Assembly: GCA_021810505.1 (NCBI GenBank)
Contig: JAJZIR010000009.1
Coordinates: 1 to 64,000 of the forward strand
Direction: 5' to 3'
Length of the DNA: 64,000 nt
Origin: a bacterium
Lineage (GTDB): Bacteria > Deinococcota > Deinococci > Deinococcales > Deinococcaceae
In this document: piece by piece, positions 45,273 to 52,797 of the stretch
Numbering within the stretch: position 1 is the first letter of the stretch
Layout: each line of letters starts with the position of its first letter
Notes under the pieces: model-generated
What the model was told of the DNA's origin: nothing
Seen by the model: only the letters and a program-made list of their open reading frames with translations
Databases searched by the model: none
Position numbers and translations under genes: made by a program

Positions 45273-47148
45273 AGACCACCACCGCCCAGGCTAGGCCGAC
45301 CAGCAGGGCGGCCAGGATGTAGAGGGTGTAGAGGGTGACGTAACCGGCTTGAATCCGGGCAGCCAGGCGGATCAACAGGGTCGGGATGGACCCCACCGCC
45401 CGGTAGAGCTGATCCAGCCAGTCCCGAATCTCGGCCAGGTAGTGCCCCTGATCCAGACCCCAGAGCGGCCGGTAGAGGGCAGCGAAGACCTGGCGCAGCG
45501 AATTGGTGTAGCCGGTCCCGCTCACCTGGATCCGGCCGTGCTGCTCGGCTGAGGCGGCGACCCAGACCGGCACGATTCGCCTCCGCCTCCTAGCCAGCAA
45601 CCCCCAGAAGAGCAAAGTAACCGCCGGCAGGAAGACCCACAGAGCGGCCGGTGAGATCGCTGCGACGCTGGCGTAGGCCGGATTGACCTGCCAGTTGGCC
45701 CGGGCGACCAGCCTGGCCAACCGGACACCGTCCCCCAGCGCGCGGTCCAATACGGGAAAGACCGACCAGGGCAGCGCCGCAGCTGCCACCGAGAGCGCTA
45801 TCCCCAGGGCCGCCGACCAACGGGTCAACCCCGGCTCGGGGGCAGCCCGGGCAGCAGCCTCGCTGCGCGGGGCGCCGAGGAAACCGGTACCCAGAGCCTT
45901 GGTCGCCGCTACCAGGGCCGCGGCGCTGAGCAGCGCGAAGGCCGCGGCGCTGAGCAGCCAGACCAAGCGCACCGTGACACCCGGCAGGTGATAGCTCTGG
46001 AACAGCAGCTGGAACAGCAGCCACTCCCCCACGAAGCCCGAGAAGGGCGGCAGGGCGCCCAGACTGAGCAGGCCGGCGAAAGCGCCGGCAGTCGACCAGG
46101 GCAGGCGCCTAGCTAGGCCACCCATCCAGTCCAGTGAGCGTATCCCGGTGGCCTGCTCGGCGGCTCCGGCAGCCTGCAGCGCCAGGCCTTTATCCAGGAG
46201 GTGGTGCAGGCTCAGGTAGAGGGCCAGCAGCAGGCCGAGGTCCCCCAAGCGCAGCTCTCCGGCAGCCTGAAAGGTCAGGCCGGCACCCAGGGCCATCCAC
46301 ACGATCCCCCCGTTCTCTACCGTCGAGAAGGCCAACAGCCGCCGGAGCTCCGGCTCGGCCAGGCTCCGGAAGGCGGCGTACGTCGCTGTCAGCGCTCCCA
46401 GGACCAGAAGCACCGTTCCCCCGGCCACCCCCACTTTCAAGAAGCTGGTACAGAAGCGGAGCAGACCGTACACTGCGGCGATCCACATCGCCCCCGAATA
46501 GAGAACCGTCCCGCTGGACCTGGTAGCCTGGTAGGCATCCGAGACCCAGCCGGTCAGGGGCAGAGCGCCCAGCTTGGCCCCGAAACCGATCAGGACCAGA
46601 GCCAAGACTAGGGCGTTGGCCTGAGGGGCGGCCTCCAACGCCGCGAAGTTGGCGTGGCCCAACAGCAAGAAGGCGGCGAAGAGGGCGCCCACCCCCACCT
46701 CTAAAAACCCCGCCATCTTGGCGGCGCTCTGGCCATCCCGGTGCCCGGTCATCAGGTAAGCGGCCAGGCCCATCAGTTCCCAGCCGGCCAGGAAAGTCTC
46801 CGCTGTCCCGGCAGCGATGGTGAGCAGGACCCCGGCCAACAGCAGCGGCAGGCTTAGGCGTTCCAGCCGGCTGACCCCTCGCTCCGAAGCGGCAAAGAGC
46901 AGGGCAGGAACGCTGAGGGCGGCCATGACCAGGCTGACCCTGGATAGGGCGTCCAGGCGCAAGGCCAATTGAAAGGGCCCCAGGCCCCAGAGCGGCAGGC
47001 TCGCAGGGACCACCAGGCGGGCTAGCTCTCCGAACAGCAACAGCAGAGCGGCGATCGCCAGAGCCTCAGCCCAACGGCGCGCCGGCCAGAGCGCTCCGGC
47101 CAGAGTGCCAGCTAGCAGCAGGGCTAAGGCCATGAGCAGGAGAGTCAC
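45262..47148 (-). CDS. Hydrogenase-4 subunit B-like antiporter-type membrane subunit
   Basis: A 628-residue protein of the NuoL/M/N-HyfB family with about 14-16 TM segments. The TM5 glutamate is present in LAGWELMGLAAYLMTGH. The TM7-8 region reads GAKLGALPLTGWVSDAYQAT and RSSGTVLYSG, where the family has GxKxxxxPxHxWLPxAHxxAPSPVSAxxSG; the lysine is kept but the histidine and APSPVSA are lost. A C-terminal membrane stretch extends the protein. GTG 47148 overlaps the small-subunit stop (GTGA). Inferred: membrane proton/ion channel half that is partly modified. Confidence 0.88.
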   Translation of the reverse strand: MTLLLMALALLLAGTLAGALWPARRWAEALAIAALLLLFGELARLVVPASLPLWGLGPFQLALRLDALSRVSLVMAALSVPALLFAASERGVSRLERLSLPLLLAGVLLTIAAGTAETFLAGWELMGLAAYLMTGHRDGQSAAKMAGFLEVGVGALFAAFLLLGHANFAALEAAPQANALVLALVLIGFGAKLGALPLTGWVSDAYQATRSSGTVLYSGAMWIAAVYGLLRFCTSFLKVGVAGGTVLLVLGALTATYAAFRSLAEPELRRLLAFSTVENGGIVWMALGAGLTFQAAGELRLGDLGLLLALYLSLHHLLDKGLALQAAGAAEQATGIRSLDWMGGLARRLPWSTAGAFAGLLSLGALPPFSGFVGEWLLFQLLFQSYHLPGVTVRLVWLLSAAAFALLSAAALVAATKALGTGFLGAPRSEAAARAAPEPGLTRWSAALGIALSVAAAALPWSVFPVLDRALGDGVRLARLVARANWQVNPAYASVAAISPAALWVFLPAVTLLFWGLLARRRRRIVPVWVAASAEQHGRIQVSGTGYTNSLRQVFAALYRPLWGLDQGHYLAEIRDWLDQLYRAVGSIPTLLIRLAARIQAGYVTLYTLYILAALLVGLAWAVVVYGH

Positions 47149-47873
47149 GTGTCTACCACCTCCTTCCCCAACCAGAGCAGCAAGGACCGGAGCAGGGCCA
47201 GTGGGCTCGGCGGTGAGCCCGGAACGTAGAGATCGACCGGCAGGTACGCGTCCACCCCGCGCTCCGACCACAGGCCTCCGGAGACGGCGTCGGTGCCGTA
47301 GGCGACCACCCACTTGGGGGCCGGCATGGCTGCGTACACCTCAAGGAGTCCGGGCGACAGGGCCGCGGTCGGAGATCCGGTCACCAGCAGGACGTCGGCG
47401 TGCCTGGGGCTGGGCGTGAAGAAGATCCCCAGGCGGTGGAGGTCGTAGGCGGGGCTGACCAGCTGTTGCAGCTCCGACTCCTCTCCCCCATCGCTGCCGG
47501 CGTCAAAGTGCAGGAGGTGCAGGGAGCCGCGGAAGCGGGCCAGGGGGCCAGGGGCCGGTCCCAACAGCTCCGGGGCAATGAGCCCTGCTCGGGCCGTGGA
47601 GGCTACGTCGCAACGGCGCAGCATCGCGATCTCCTCTGGGCGGTGCCGGGCGCAGATCCCGCAGCCGATACAGCGGCCGTAGTCGATCCGCAGTTCCCCT
47701 TGGCTGGAAGCAGAGATCGCCGCAGTGGGGCAGCTAGCCGCCAGCTCAGCGCTGAACTCTGCTGCTCCCAGGGACGGCCAGGACATGCCCAGCTCCGCCG
47801 GCTCCGGCGGCCGCTTAGGGTAGCGGGTGGTCTGGCGACCAGCTCGTAGGCCTTGCCAAGTCCAAGACGGCAT
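47145..47873 (-). CDS. Ferredoxin-fused HyfI/NuoB-like small subunit lacking the proximal cluster
   Basis: A 242-residue fusion. Residues 40-85 are half of a bacterial ferredoxin: C48 in ASCPTAAIS and C68, C71, C74 in RCIGCGICARH. These are exactly the four ligands of one cluster of a 2[4Fe-4S] ferredoxin; the partner cluster's ligands are absent (R78 stands at the fourth position). Residues 110-242 match NuoB/HyfI, but the four proximal-cluster cysteines are D128 and E131 (GSDGGEE for GSCNGCE), D195 (YGTDAVSGG) and S220 (YVPGSPP). So this subunit carries one cluster only and cannot pass electrons by the normal route. ATG 47873 follows GAGGGGGAG. Confidence 0.88.
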   Translation of the reverse strand: MPSWTWQGLRAGRQTTRYPKRPPEPAELGMSWPSLGAAEFSAELAASCPTAAISASSQGELRIDYGRCIGCGICARHRPEEIAMLRRCDVASTARAGLIAPELLGPAPGPLARFRGSLHLLHFDAGSDGGEESELQQLVSPAYDLHRLGIFFTPSPRHADVLLVTGSPTAALSPGLLEVYAAMPAPKWVVAYGTDAVSGGLWSERGVDAYLPVDLYVPGSPPSPLALLRSLLLWLGKEVVDT

Positions 47874-47886
47874 CTCCCCCTCCTCT

Positions 47887-49236
47887 CTAGCGGTCCCAGG
47901 CGGCTTGTAGCGGGTGGAAACTCACCTGATTGATGATGTAGTCCATCTGACTGGAAGACATGCGCATCCCCTGCGCGAAGGCTGGCCAGAGCAGTTGCGA
48001 GGCCGGCCGCAGCGCCCAGTGGGGTTGGCCAGAAGCGTCGCAGCGCAGGTAGGCCAGAGTCTCCCCCCTGGGGCCCTCGGCGTAGCCCAGGGCCTCACTC
48101 CCTGGAGGTAACGGTCCGGGGGGATTGTGCACCGGGCCACCGACCCGCCGGAGCGCCGAGACGGCGCGCTGGATCAAGTCGAAGCTGATCCGCAGTTCCT
48201 CCGCGCGCACCCGGCAGCGCGCCAGCGCGTCCCCCTCCTCGTGGATCGGGACTCCTAGACCGAGCTCGGGGTAAGCCCCGTAGCCGGGATCTACCCGCAG
48301 GTCCTGACCCAGGCCGCTGGCCCGGGCGCTGGGACCTACTAGGCAAAAATCCAGAGCGCCTTGTCTGGATACGGCCCCGCTCCGCTCCAAGCGGTCGACA
48401 AAGAGCTCGGTCGCCAGCAAGCGGTCGAGGTAGGCCGCTGCCCGGCGCTGCAGAGCGTCCAGCTCGGCCAGCCAGCTGCCAGAGGGCAGCGGTGGTTCAG
48501 CCACCAACCCCCCCACCGCCACCAAGCCGCGCAGGAAGCGCGAAGCGCTCAGCTGTTCGGCTAGGCGCTGCACCCCCTCCTTCAAGGTGGCGGCCTGGGC
48601 CTCACCGACCCGCAGGGTAGCTGTCGCTGCCTGGCGGGCGAAGTAGTCGAGGTGGTTATAGAGGCGCTCCAGTTCGGCGAAGACCACCCGCCAGAGCTCC
48701 GCTCGGGGCGGGGGCACCGCCCCGGTCGCTGCTTCGGCTGCCCTAGCCACCGCCAGGCTATCGGCCACTGAGCTCAGGGCCGCGAGGCGTTCGGCGACCC
48801 TGGGCAGCCAGGCTAGGGGAATCTCTCCCAAGCGGCGCTCCACCCCCCGGCGCTTCAGGAAGGGCCTCAACTCCACGGCGGCGATCCGCTCCCCTCCGCT
48901 GACGATTCGGTGGAAGATGGCCTCCGACTGAGTCTCCCTGACCGGGCCGTAAGGGAAGGCGAACAGCTGCGGGTTGGAGTCCAGCAGGTCCCGCCCCTGG
49001 CCCTCCTGCGCCGAGAAGGCCAGGCCGTACCAGCGCTCAGCTTCCAGCTCGGCCCAGTACAGCGCCGGCCAGCTCTCCCCCAAGCGCGGCAGGGGCGGCT
49101 CGGCGCGGAGGACCAGATAACCGCCTTCCCGGTAAAGGACCTGCCGCACCTCCCCACCCAGGACGGCTAGCTGGGCAAATCTGGCGCGGCCGCGCCAGGC
49201 CGCGAGGTCTCCCGCCATGGGGATCAGCGTGCTCAC
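47887..49236 (-). CDS. HyfG/NuoD-like large subunit without NiFe ligands
   Basis: A 449-residue relative of group 4 NiFe-hydrogenase large subunits and NuoD. Recognisable blocks: the N-terminal HyfG-type domain (1-140), VELRPFLKRRGVERRLGEIP, ELWRVVFAELERLYNHLDYF (family E-x-E-R-L-x-N-H), GAYPELGLGVPIHEEGDALA with VRAEELRISFDLIQRAV, and a C-terminal PHWALRPASQ. The RxCGxC and DPCxxC nickel-iron motifs are replaced (ALSSVADSLAVARAAE, NQVSFHPLQAAWDR); the whole protein has three isolated cysteines. It resembles the Ehr (energy-converting-hydrogenase-related) class. GTG 49236 overlaps the F-like subunit stop. Confidence 0.88.
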   Translation of the reverse strand: MSTLIPMAGDLAAWRGRARFAQLAVLGGEVRQVLYREGGYLVLRAEPPLPRLGESWPALYWAELEAERWYGLAFSAQEGQGRDLLDSNPQLFAFPYGPVRETQSEAIFHRIVSGGERIAAVELRPFLKRRGVERRLGEIPLAWLPRVAERLAALSSVADSLAVARAAEAATGAVPPPRAELWRVVFAELERLYNHLDYFARQAATATLRVGEAQAATLKEGVQRLAEQLSASRFLRGLVAVGGLVAEPPLPSGSWLAELDALQRRAAAYLDRLLATELFVDRLERSGAVSRQGALDFCLVGPSARASGLGQDLRVDPGYGAYPELGLGVPIHEEGDALARCRVRAEELRISFDLIQRAVSALRRVGGPVHNPPGPLPPGSEALGYAEGPRGETLAYLRCDASGQPHWALRPASQLLWPAFAQGMRMSSSQMDYIINQVSFHPLQAAWDR

Positions 49237-50684
49237 TGGGGCACCGCCAGCAGCTGCCTGGCCAGCAGGTGCAGGAGTTGCTGGATCGGACCGGGAGTGA
49301 CGACCGAGAACAACAGGATCAGGGCGGCTCCGACCCCCAAGGGGACCAGGGCCAGCCAGGACGCGTCCTGGCTGGCCTCCCCGGCTGCTCGGCCCGGTCC
49401 GAAGATGACCGAGCTCCAACGCCCGACGAACAGCGCGAAGACCAGGACCAACAGGGCAATAAATAGCAGACCGAGCCAAGTACCCTGACCCAGGGCCGCC
49501 TGCGCGATCCCCAACTCGCTCGGAAACAGGTTGAGCGGCGGAGCTCCGGTGACCGCCCAGCCAGCCAGCAGGAGCACGAAGCCGGTGAACGGCATCCGCC
49601 CCAGCAGCCCACCGAGTTCCGAGAGGCGTTGGCCAAAGCGCTGCACTGCATTGCCGGCAGCGAAGAACAAGCTGGACTTGACCAGAGTGTGGTTGAGCAT
49701 CTGCAAGCCCAGCAGGTAGGGAGCGGACAGACCCAAGGCGAAGGCGATAATCCCCATGTGTTCGACGCTGGAGTAGGCCAGCAGGCGCTTGAGCCGGCTC
49801 TGGCTACCCAGGTTCAGGGCGGCGATCAGCAAGGAGAGCAAGCCAAAAAAGATAAGCAGTCCGTCCGGAAAGCTCGGCCCCAGGGTCACCCTGGCGATCT
49901 GCCAGAAGCGGGCCACTCCCAGGAAAGCGGTGTTGAGCAGGCAGCCCGAGAGCATCGCGCTGACCGGGGAAGGAGCCACCGCGTGGGCGTCGGGGAGCCA
50001 GGTGTGCATCGGCACCAAGCCGACCTTGGTGCCGTAGCCGATCACCGCCAGCACCAGTGCCAACGCCACCGGAGCCGGCGAGAAAGCCCTGGCGTGCGCG
50101 AGCAGGCTGGGCCAGTCGGGCGCGAAGACCTGGCCCAGGACTGGTACGGCGGCGTAGTAGAGCAAGATGGTCGCAGCGAAGGCCAGGGAGACCCCTACGG
50201 TCACGACGATCACATACTTCCAGGCTCCCTCCAAAGCCTCCGGGCTGCGGTCGAAAGCGACCAACAGCGAGGACGTGAGAGTAGTGAGCTCGATCAGCAC
50301 CCAGTAGAGGGCCAGATTGGTGAACAGCGGGGCTGCCAGCATGCTGGCAGAAAAAAGGGCCCACAGGGCGTAGTACTGGCGCAGGGGGCGCAGGGAGAGG
50401 CGGTGGGAGCCCGAGAAATAGCCGGCGCTATGCCAAGAGGACTGGAAGACCACGAAGGCGACCGTCCACAGGACCAAGGTGCCCAGGCCGTCCAAGCTGA
50501 CTGCCTGCCCCCACAAATTCAGCTGACCGCTGGCTAGGGCCGCGGCGCCGAGCAGCCCGGCGAGGACTAAGACCAAGGCGCCGACCGCGATGGCGCCCAC
50601 CCGGAGGGCCGACGCGTCTAGCCAACCGGCCAGCGCAGCCAGGGCCAGAGGGGCAGCGACCAGCGAGATCACCAGGGCGCTCAT
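49233..50684 (-). CDS. Hydrogenase-4 subunit F-like antiporter subunit
   Basis: A 483-residue, about 14-TM protein of the HyfF/NuoN/M family. Unlike the B-like subunit it keeps the full channel motif: YWVLIELTTLTSSLLVAF (TM5 Glu), YGTKVGLVPMHTWLPDAHAV and APSPVSAMLSG (TM7 Lys, TM8 His). It should therefore be competent for proton or cation movement. ATG 50684 overlaps the E-like stop (ATGA). Third gene of the fluoride operon. Confidence 0.92.
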   Translation of the reverse strand: MSALVISLVAAPLALAALAGWLDASALRVGAIAVGALVLVLAGLLGAAALASGQLNLWGQAVSLDGLGTLVLWTVAFVVFQSSWHSAGYFSGSHRLSLRPLRQYYALWALFSASMLAAPLFTNLALYWVLIELTTLTSSLLVAFDRSPEALEGAWKYVIVVTVGVSLAFAATILLYYAAVPVLGQVFAPDWPSLLAHARAFSPAPVALALVLAVIGYGTKVGLVPMHTWLPDAHAVAPSPVSAMLSGCLLNTAFLGVARFWQIARVTLGPSFPDGLLIFFGLLSLLIAALNLGSQSRLKRLLAYSSVEHMGIIAFALGLSAPYLLGLQMLNHTLVKSSLFFAAGNAVQRFGQRLSELGGLLGRMPFTGFVLLLAGWAVTGAPPLNLFPSELGIAQAALGQGTWLGLLFIALLVLVFALFVGRWSSVIFGPGRAAGEASQDASWLALVPLGVGAALILLFSVVTPGPIQQLLHLLARQLLAVPQ

Positions 50685-51331
50685 CCGCGCAGCTCCCGGG
50701 ACCAAGCCGCTGCGTCCCCCATGCGCTCGACCATCACCCGGGCCAGCAGGCCCACCACCACCACCAAGATCAGCAGATCGAAGAGGACGACCACCTCGTT
50801 GAACAGGGGAAAGCCGGGGATCAAACCTACCGCCAGGAGGAAAAGGCCGTTCTCGATCACCAAGAGGCCCAAGACCTGAGGAAAGGCCTCGGGTCGGCTA
50901 GAGGTGAGAAAAAAGCCGAGCAGGACCAGGGCTAAGCCAGTCGCGAAGGAAGACAGGACCAAAGGGCTCCCGGAAGGAAGCAGCCGAGCGGCGGCCAGGA
51001 TCGCGAACCCGATCAGCAGGGCACCGATCAGGACGGAAGAGGGGTTGCCGAGGATCAGCCGCTCCTCGCGGCGGGACGGCAAGGCCTCGGCGAAGCGCCG
51101 CAGCATCCAGGGAACCGCCAGGGCGCGCACCAGCAGGGTCACAGCCGCGGCCAGATAGAGCTCGGGGTGGTGCTCGAGCAGCGCCGCCGCCGCCGTGAAT
51201 AGGGCCAGGACCAGAGACTGGACCTGATAGGCGAGCAGCTGGGAGATGAAGAAGCGGGTCGCCAGGATCATCAGCGTGCTGGCCAGGAAGATGACCGCCC
51301 CCAACTCACCGACGTCGACGAGGGCGTTCAC
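50681..51331 (-). CDS. Hydrogenase-4 subunit E-like membrane protein
   Basis: A 216-residue protein with six to seven TM segments. The end VVVLFDLLILVVVVGLLARV and the EFPQxxGxLxxENG-like stretch (FPQVLGLLVIENGLFLLAVG) match HyfE, which combines a NuoK-like core with extra helices. The conserved glutamate in VIENG is the NuoK-type channel residue. GTG 51331 overlaps the C-like stop (GTGA). It would sit between the B/F antiporter subunits and the C-like anchor. Confidence 0.9.
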   Translation of the reverse strand: MNALVDVGELGAVIFLASTLMILATRFFISQLLAYQVQSLVLALFTAAAALLEHHPELYLAAAVTLLVRALAVPWMLRRFAEALPSRREERLILGNPSSVLIGALLIGFAILAAARLLPSGSPLVLSSFATGLALVLLGFFLTSSRPEAFPQVLGLLVIENGLFLLAVGLIPGFPLFNEVVVLFDLLILVVVVGLLARVMVERMGDAAAWSRELRG

Positions 51332-52284
51332 GCTTTCCCGCCGATCTGGGAGGCCAGGGTGGCCAGGACTGCGATCAGGAAGGTCAAGGAGAGGTATTCG
51401 GCGTAGCGGTAGTAGCGCAGCCTGGCCAAGCTAGTCTCCAGGACGGCGACCAGGGCGCCCAAGACCAGCATCTTGAGCAGCAAGCTGCCTTCTGCCAGCA
51501 GGAAAGCCAGGGCGCTAAAGTGGCTGGCCATCCCCCAAGGCAGGGCGAAGACATCGAGCAGGATCACCATCAAGAGGAACTGCTTGCTGTGGCCGGACCA
51601 AGAGAGCAGAGTCAGGTCGGGACCGCCGTACTCGACCAATCTGGCCTCCTCGATCATGCTGGCTTCGGTGGCGCCGCCGTGGTTCCCGATCGGGAGGCGA
51701 CCGCTATCCACCAGGAAAATCAGGAAAAAGGCCAGCAGGGCCAGCAGGTGGGTGGGGTTCAGGTAGCTCGCCCAGCTCTGCCGGTAAGCCGCGCCGGCCA
51801 CATAGGGGTAGGTGGCGTGCGCGAAGAGCGCCACCGAAACCAGCACCAGGACCAGGGCCGGTTCGACCAAAACGGTGAGCAAACCCCCGCGCCAGGCACC
51901 GATACCCCCATAACTCCCCCCAGGCTCTAGTCCGCCCAGGGTGATGCAGGTGCTGGAAAGGGCGAAGAGCATACCCCCGGCCAGCATGTCTCCCATCCAG
52001 GCCAGCGGCAGGGGAAAGGTAGTCAGGACCGGGATCAGGGTGGCGATCGCCGCCATGGTGGCCAGGCTCAGCGGAGGCGCGACCGCGTAGATCCAGCCAG
52101 CCGCGCCAGGCCGGAGCAACTCCTTGCCCCACCATTTGTACAGGTCACGGTAGGGCTGCCAGACCGACACGCCCTGCCTCCCCTCGATCCGGGCGACCAG
52201 CCAGGCGATCCAGCCCGAGATGAACGGCGAGATCGCCAGCATGGAGACGACTTGCAGGACCTGCCAGAGCACCGCCATCAGCAC
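51328..52284 (-). CDS. Hydrogenase-4 subunit C-like (NuoH-type) membrane anchor
   Basis: A 318-residue, eight-TM protein related to HyfC/HycD/NuoH. WLVARIEGRQGVSVWQPYRDLYKWWGK is the NuoH cytoplasmic loop 1 (RxxGRxG, QPxxDxxK), cut here into pieces of GRQGVSVWQPYRDLYKWWGK. EASMIEEARLVEYGGPDLTL is the acidic loop that couples to the peripheral arm. First gene after the fluoride riboswitch; GTG 52284 (ATG 52278 possible) lies 50 nt after the terminator T-tract. It should anchor the G/I subunits to the membrane. Confidence 0.93.
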   Translation of the reverse strand: MLMAVLWQVLQVVSMLAISPFISGWIAWLVARIEGRQGVSVWQPYRDLYKWWGKELLRPGAAGWIYAVAPPLSLATMAAIATLIPVLTTFPLPLAWMGDMLAGGMLFALSSTCITLGGLEPGGSYGGIGAWRGGLLTVLVEPALVLVLVSVALFAHATYPYVAGAAYRQSWASYLNPTHLLALLAFFLIFLVDSGRLPIGNHGGATEASMIEEARLVEYGGPDLTLLSWSGHSKQFLLMVILLDVFALPWGMASHFSALAFLLAEGSLLLKMLVLGALVAVLETSLARLRYYRYAEYLSLTFLIAVLATLASQIGGKA

Positions 52285-52333
52285 CGCACCCCAAGCCCTT
52301 TCGCCAGCACGGATGCCCCCTTTCCTGTAGGAA

Positions 52334-52370
52334 CAAAAAGATGGCTCCTACCCGTTCCGGTAGGAGCCAT
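52334..52370 (-). terminator. Intrinsic terminator = expression platform of the fluoride riboswitch
   Basis: On the minus strand, a 12-bp stem ATGGCTCCTACC/GGTAGGAGCCAT (52359-52370 with 52341-52352, 6-nt loop) is followed by C-TTTTT (52334-52340). The 5' arm is the last part of the aptamer, so folding of the aptamer and of the terminator exclude each other. Fluoride binding should therefore allow read-through into the hyfC-like gene. Confidence 0.9.
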
Positions 52371-52405
52371 TAGCCCGAAGGGCGGTTGTGGCGAGCTCCA
52401 TCGCC
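52359..52405 (-). promoter_or_regulatory. Fluoride riboswitch (crcB motif) aptamer
   Basis: Read on the minus strand, the 47-nt segment consists of GGCGATGGAGCTCGCC, then ACAACCGCCCTTCGGGC, then TAATGGCTCCTACC. This matches the crcB/fluoride aptamer: P2 GGCG/CGCC, P3 GCCC-TT-CGGGC, P1/pseudoknot GGAGC with GCTCC, and the invariant GATG and TAATG(G/A)C-CCTAC segments. It aligns nearly base for base with the Thermotoga petrophila fluoride aptamer as I remember it. Transcription from the TATACT at 52414-52419 would begin within a base or two of the aptamer 5' end. It controls the whole downstream operon (52284 to 39696). Confidence 0.93.
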
Positions 52406-52413
52406 TAGGGAGC

Positions 52414-52419
52414 AGTATA
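52414..52419 (-). promoter_or_regulatory. -10 element TATACT of the fluoride operon
   Basis: TATACT ends 8 nt before the aptamer, so the RNA should start at about 52406. A TTGACC -35 candidate (52439-52444, minus strand) lies 19 nt upstream and overlaps the stop codon of the second DUF190 gene. Confidence 0.7.
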
Positions 52420-52440
52420 CCTGCGCCTAGCCCGCCCCGG

Positions 52441-52797
52441 TCAAGAGGTCCGTGCCTGGTAGAGCTCCACCTGAGCTCGCTCTAGCGTCACCATGCGGTC
52501 GGGCAAGTCCTCAGTCCAGGAGGAGCGCAAGAAGGCCTCCAGCCGGTCCCTGCGGTCGACCATCTCGATGACCACCGGCTGGAACTGCGGCCGAAACTCC
52601 AGGACGTCCAAAATGGTCTCGAAGCCGTGGCGACCAAAACCCGAAGTTCCGCGGAGCACGGTGGCGCCGGCCAGCCCAGCCTTCCTGGCCTCCTCTAGGA
52701 GATAGTCGGCCAGGGGGCGGCGGCCGAAGCGGTCACCGTCCAGGAGGTAGACGCGCAGCATGCTGCGCTCGCCCTCGAGGTCGAGCCCGCCGTTCAC
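52441..52797 (-). CDS. DUF190 protein (copy 2)
   Basis: A 118-residue PII-like ferredoxin-fold protein of the DUF190 family: MLRVYLLDGDRFGRRPLADY, LLEEARKAGLAGATVLRGTS, GFGRHGFETILDVL and PVVIEMVDRRDRLEAFL. DUF190 genes are known neighbours of crcB fluoride channel genes, where they may sense nucleotides; no crcB is seen here. GTG 52797 overlaps copy 1 by four bases; internal ATG at the MLRVYLL segment is an alternative start. The fluoride-operon promoter starts at its stop codon. Confidence 0.88.
   Translation of the reverse strand: MNGGLDLEGERSMLRVYLLDGDRFGRRPLADYLLEEARKAGLAGATVLRGTSGFGRHGFETILDVLEFRPQFQPVVIEMVDRRDRLEAFLRSSWTEDLPDRMVTLERAQVELYQARTS

Noticed and set aside
45262-52284. Formate hydrogenlyase or NiFe hydrogenase 4
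   Set aside because: Large subunit has no CxxC motif and no formate dehydrogenase gene is present; the proximal cluster ligands are also missing.
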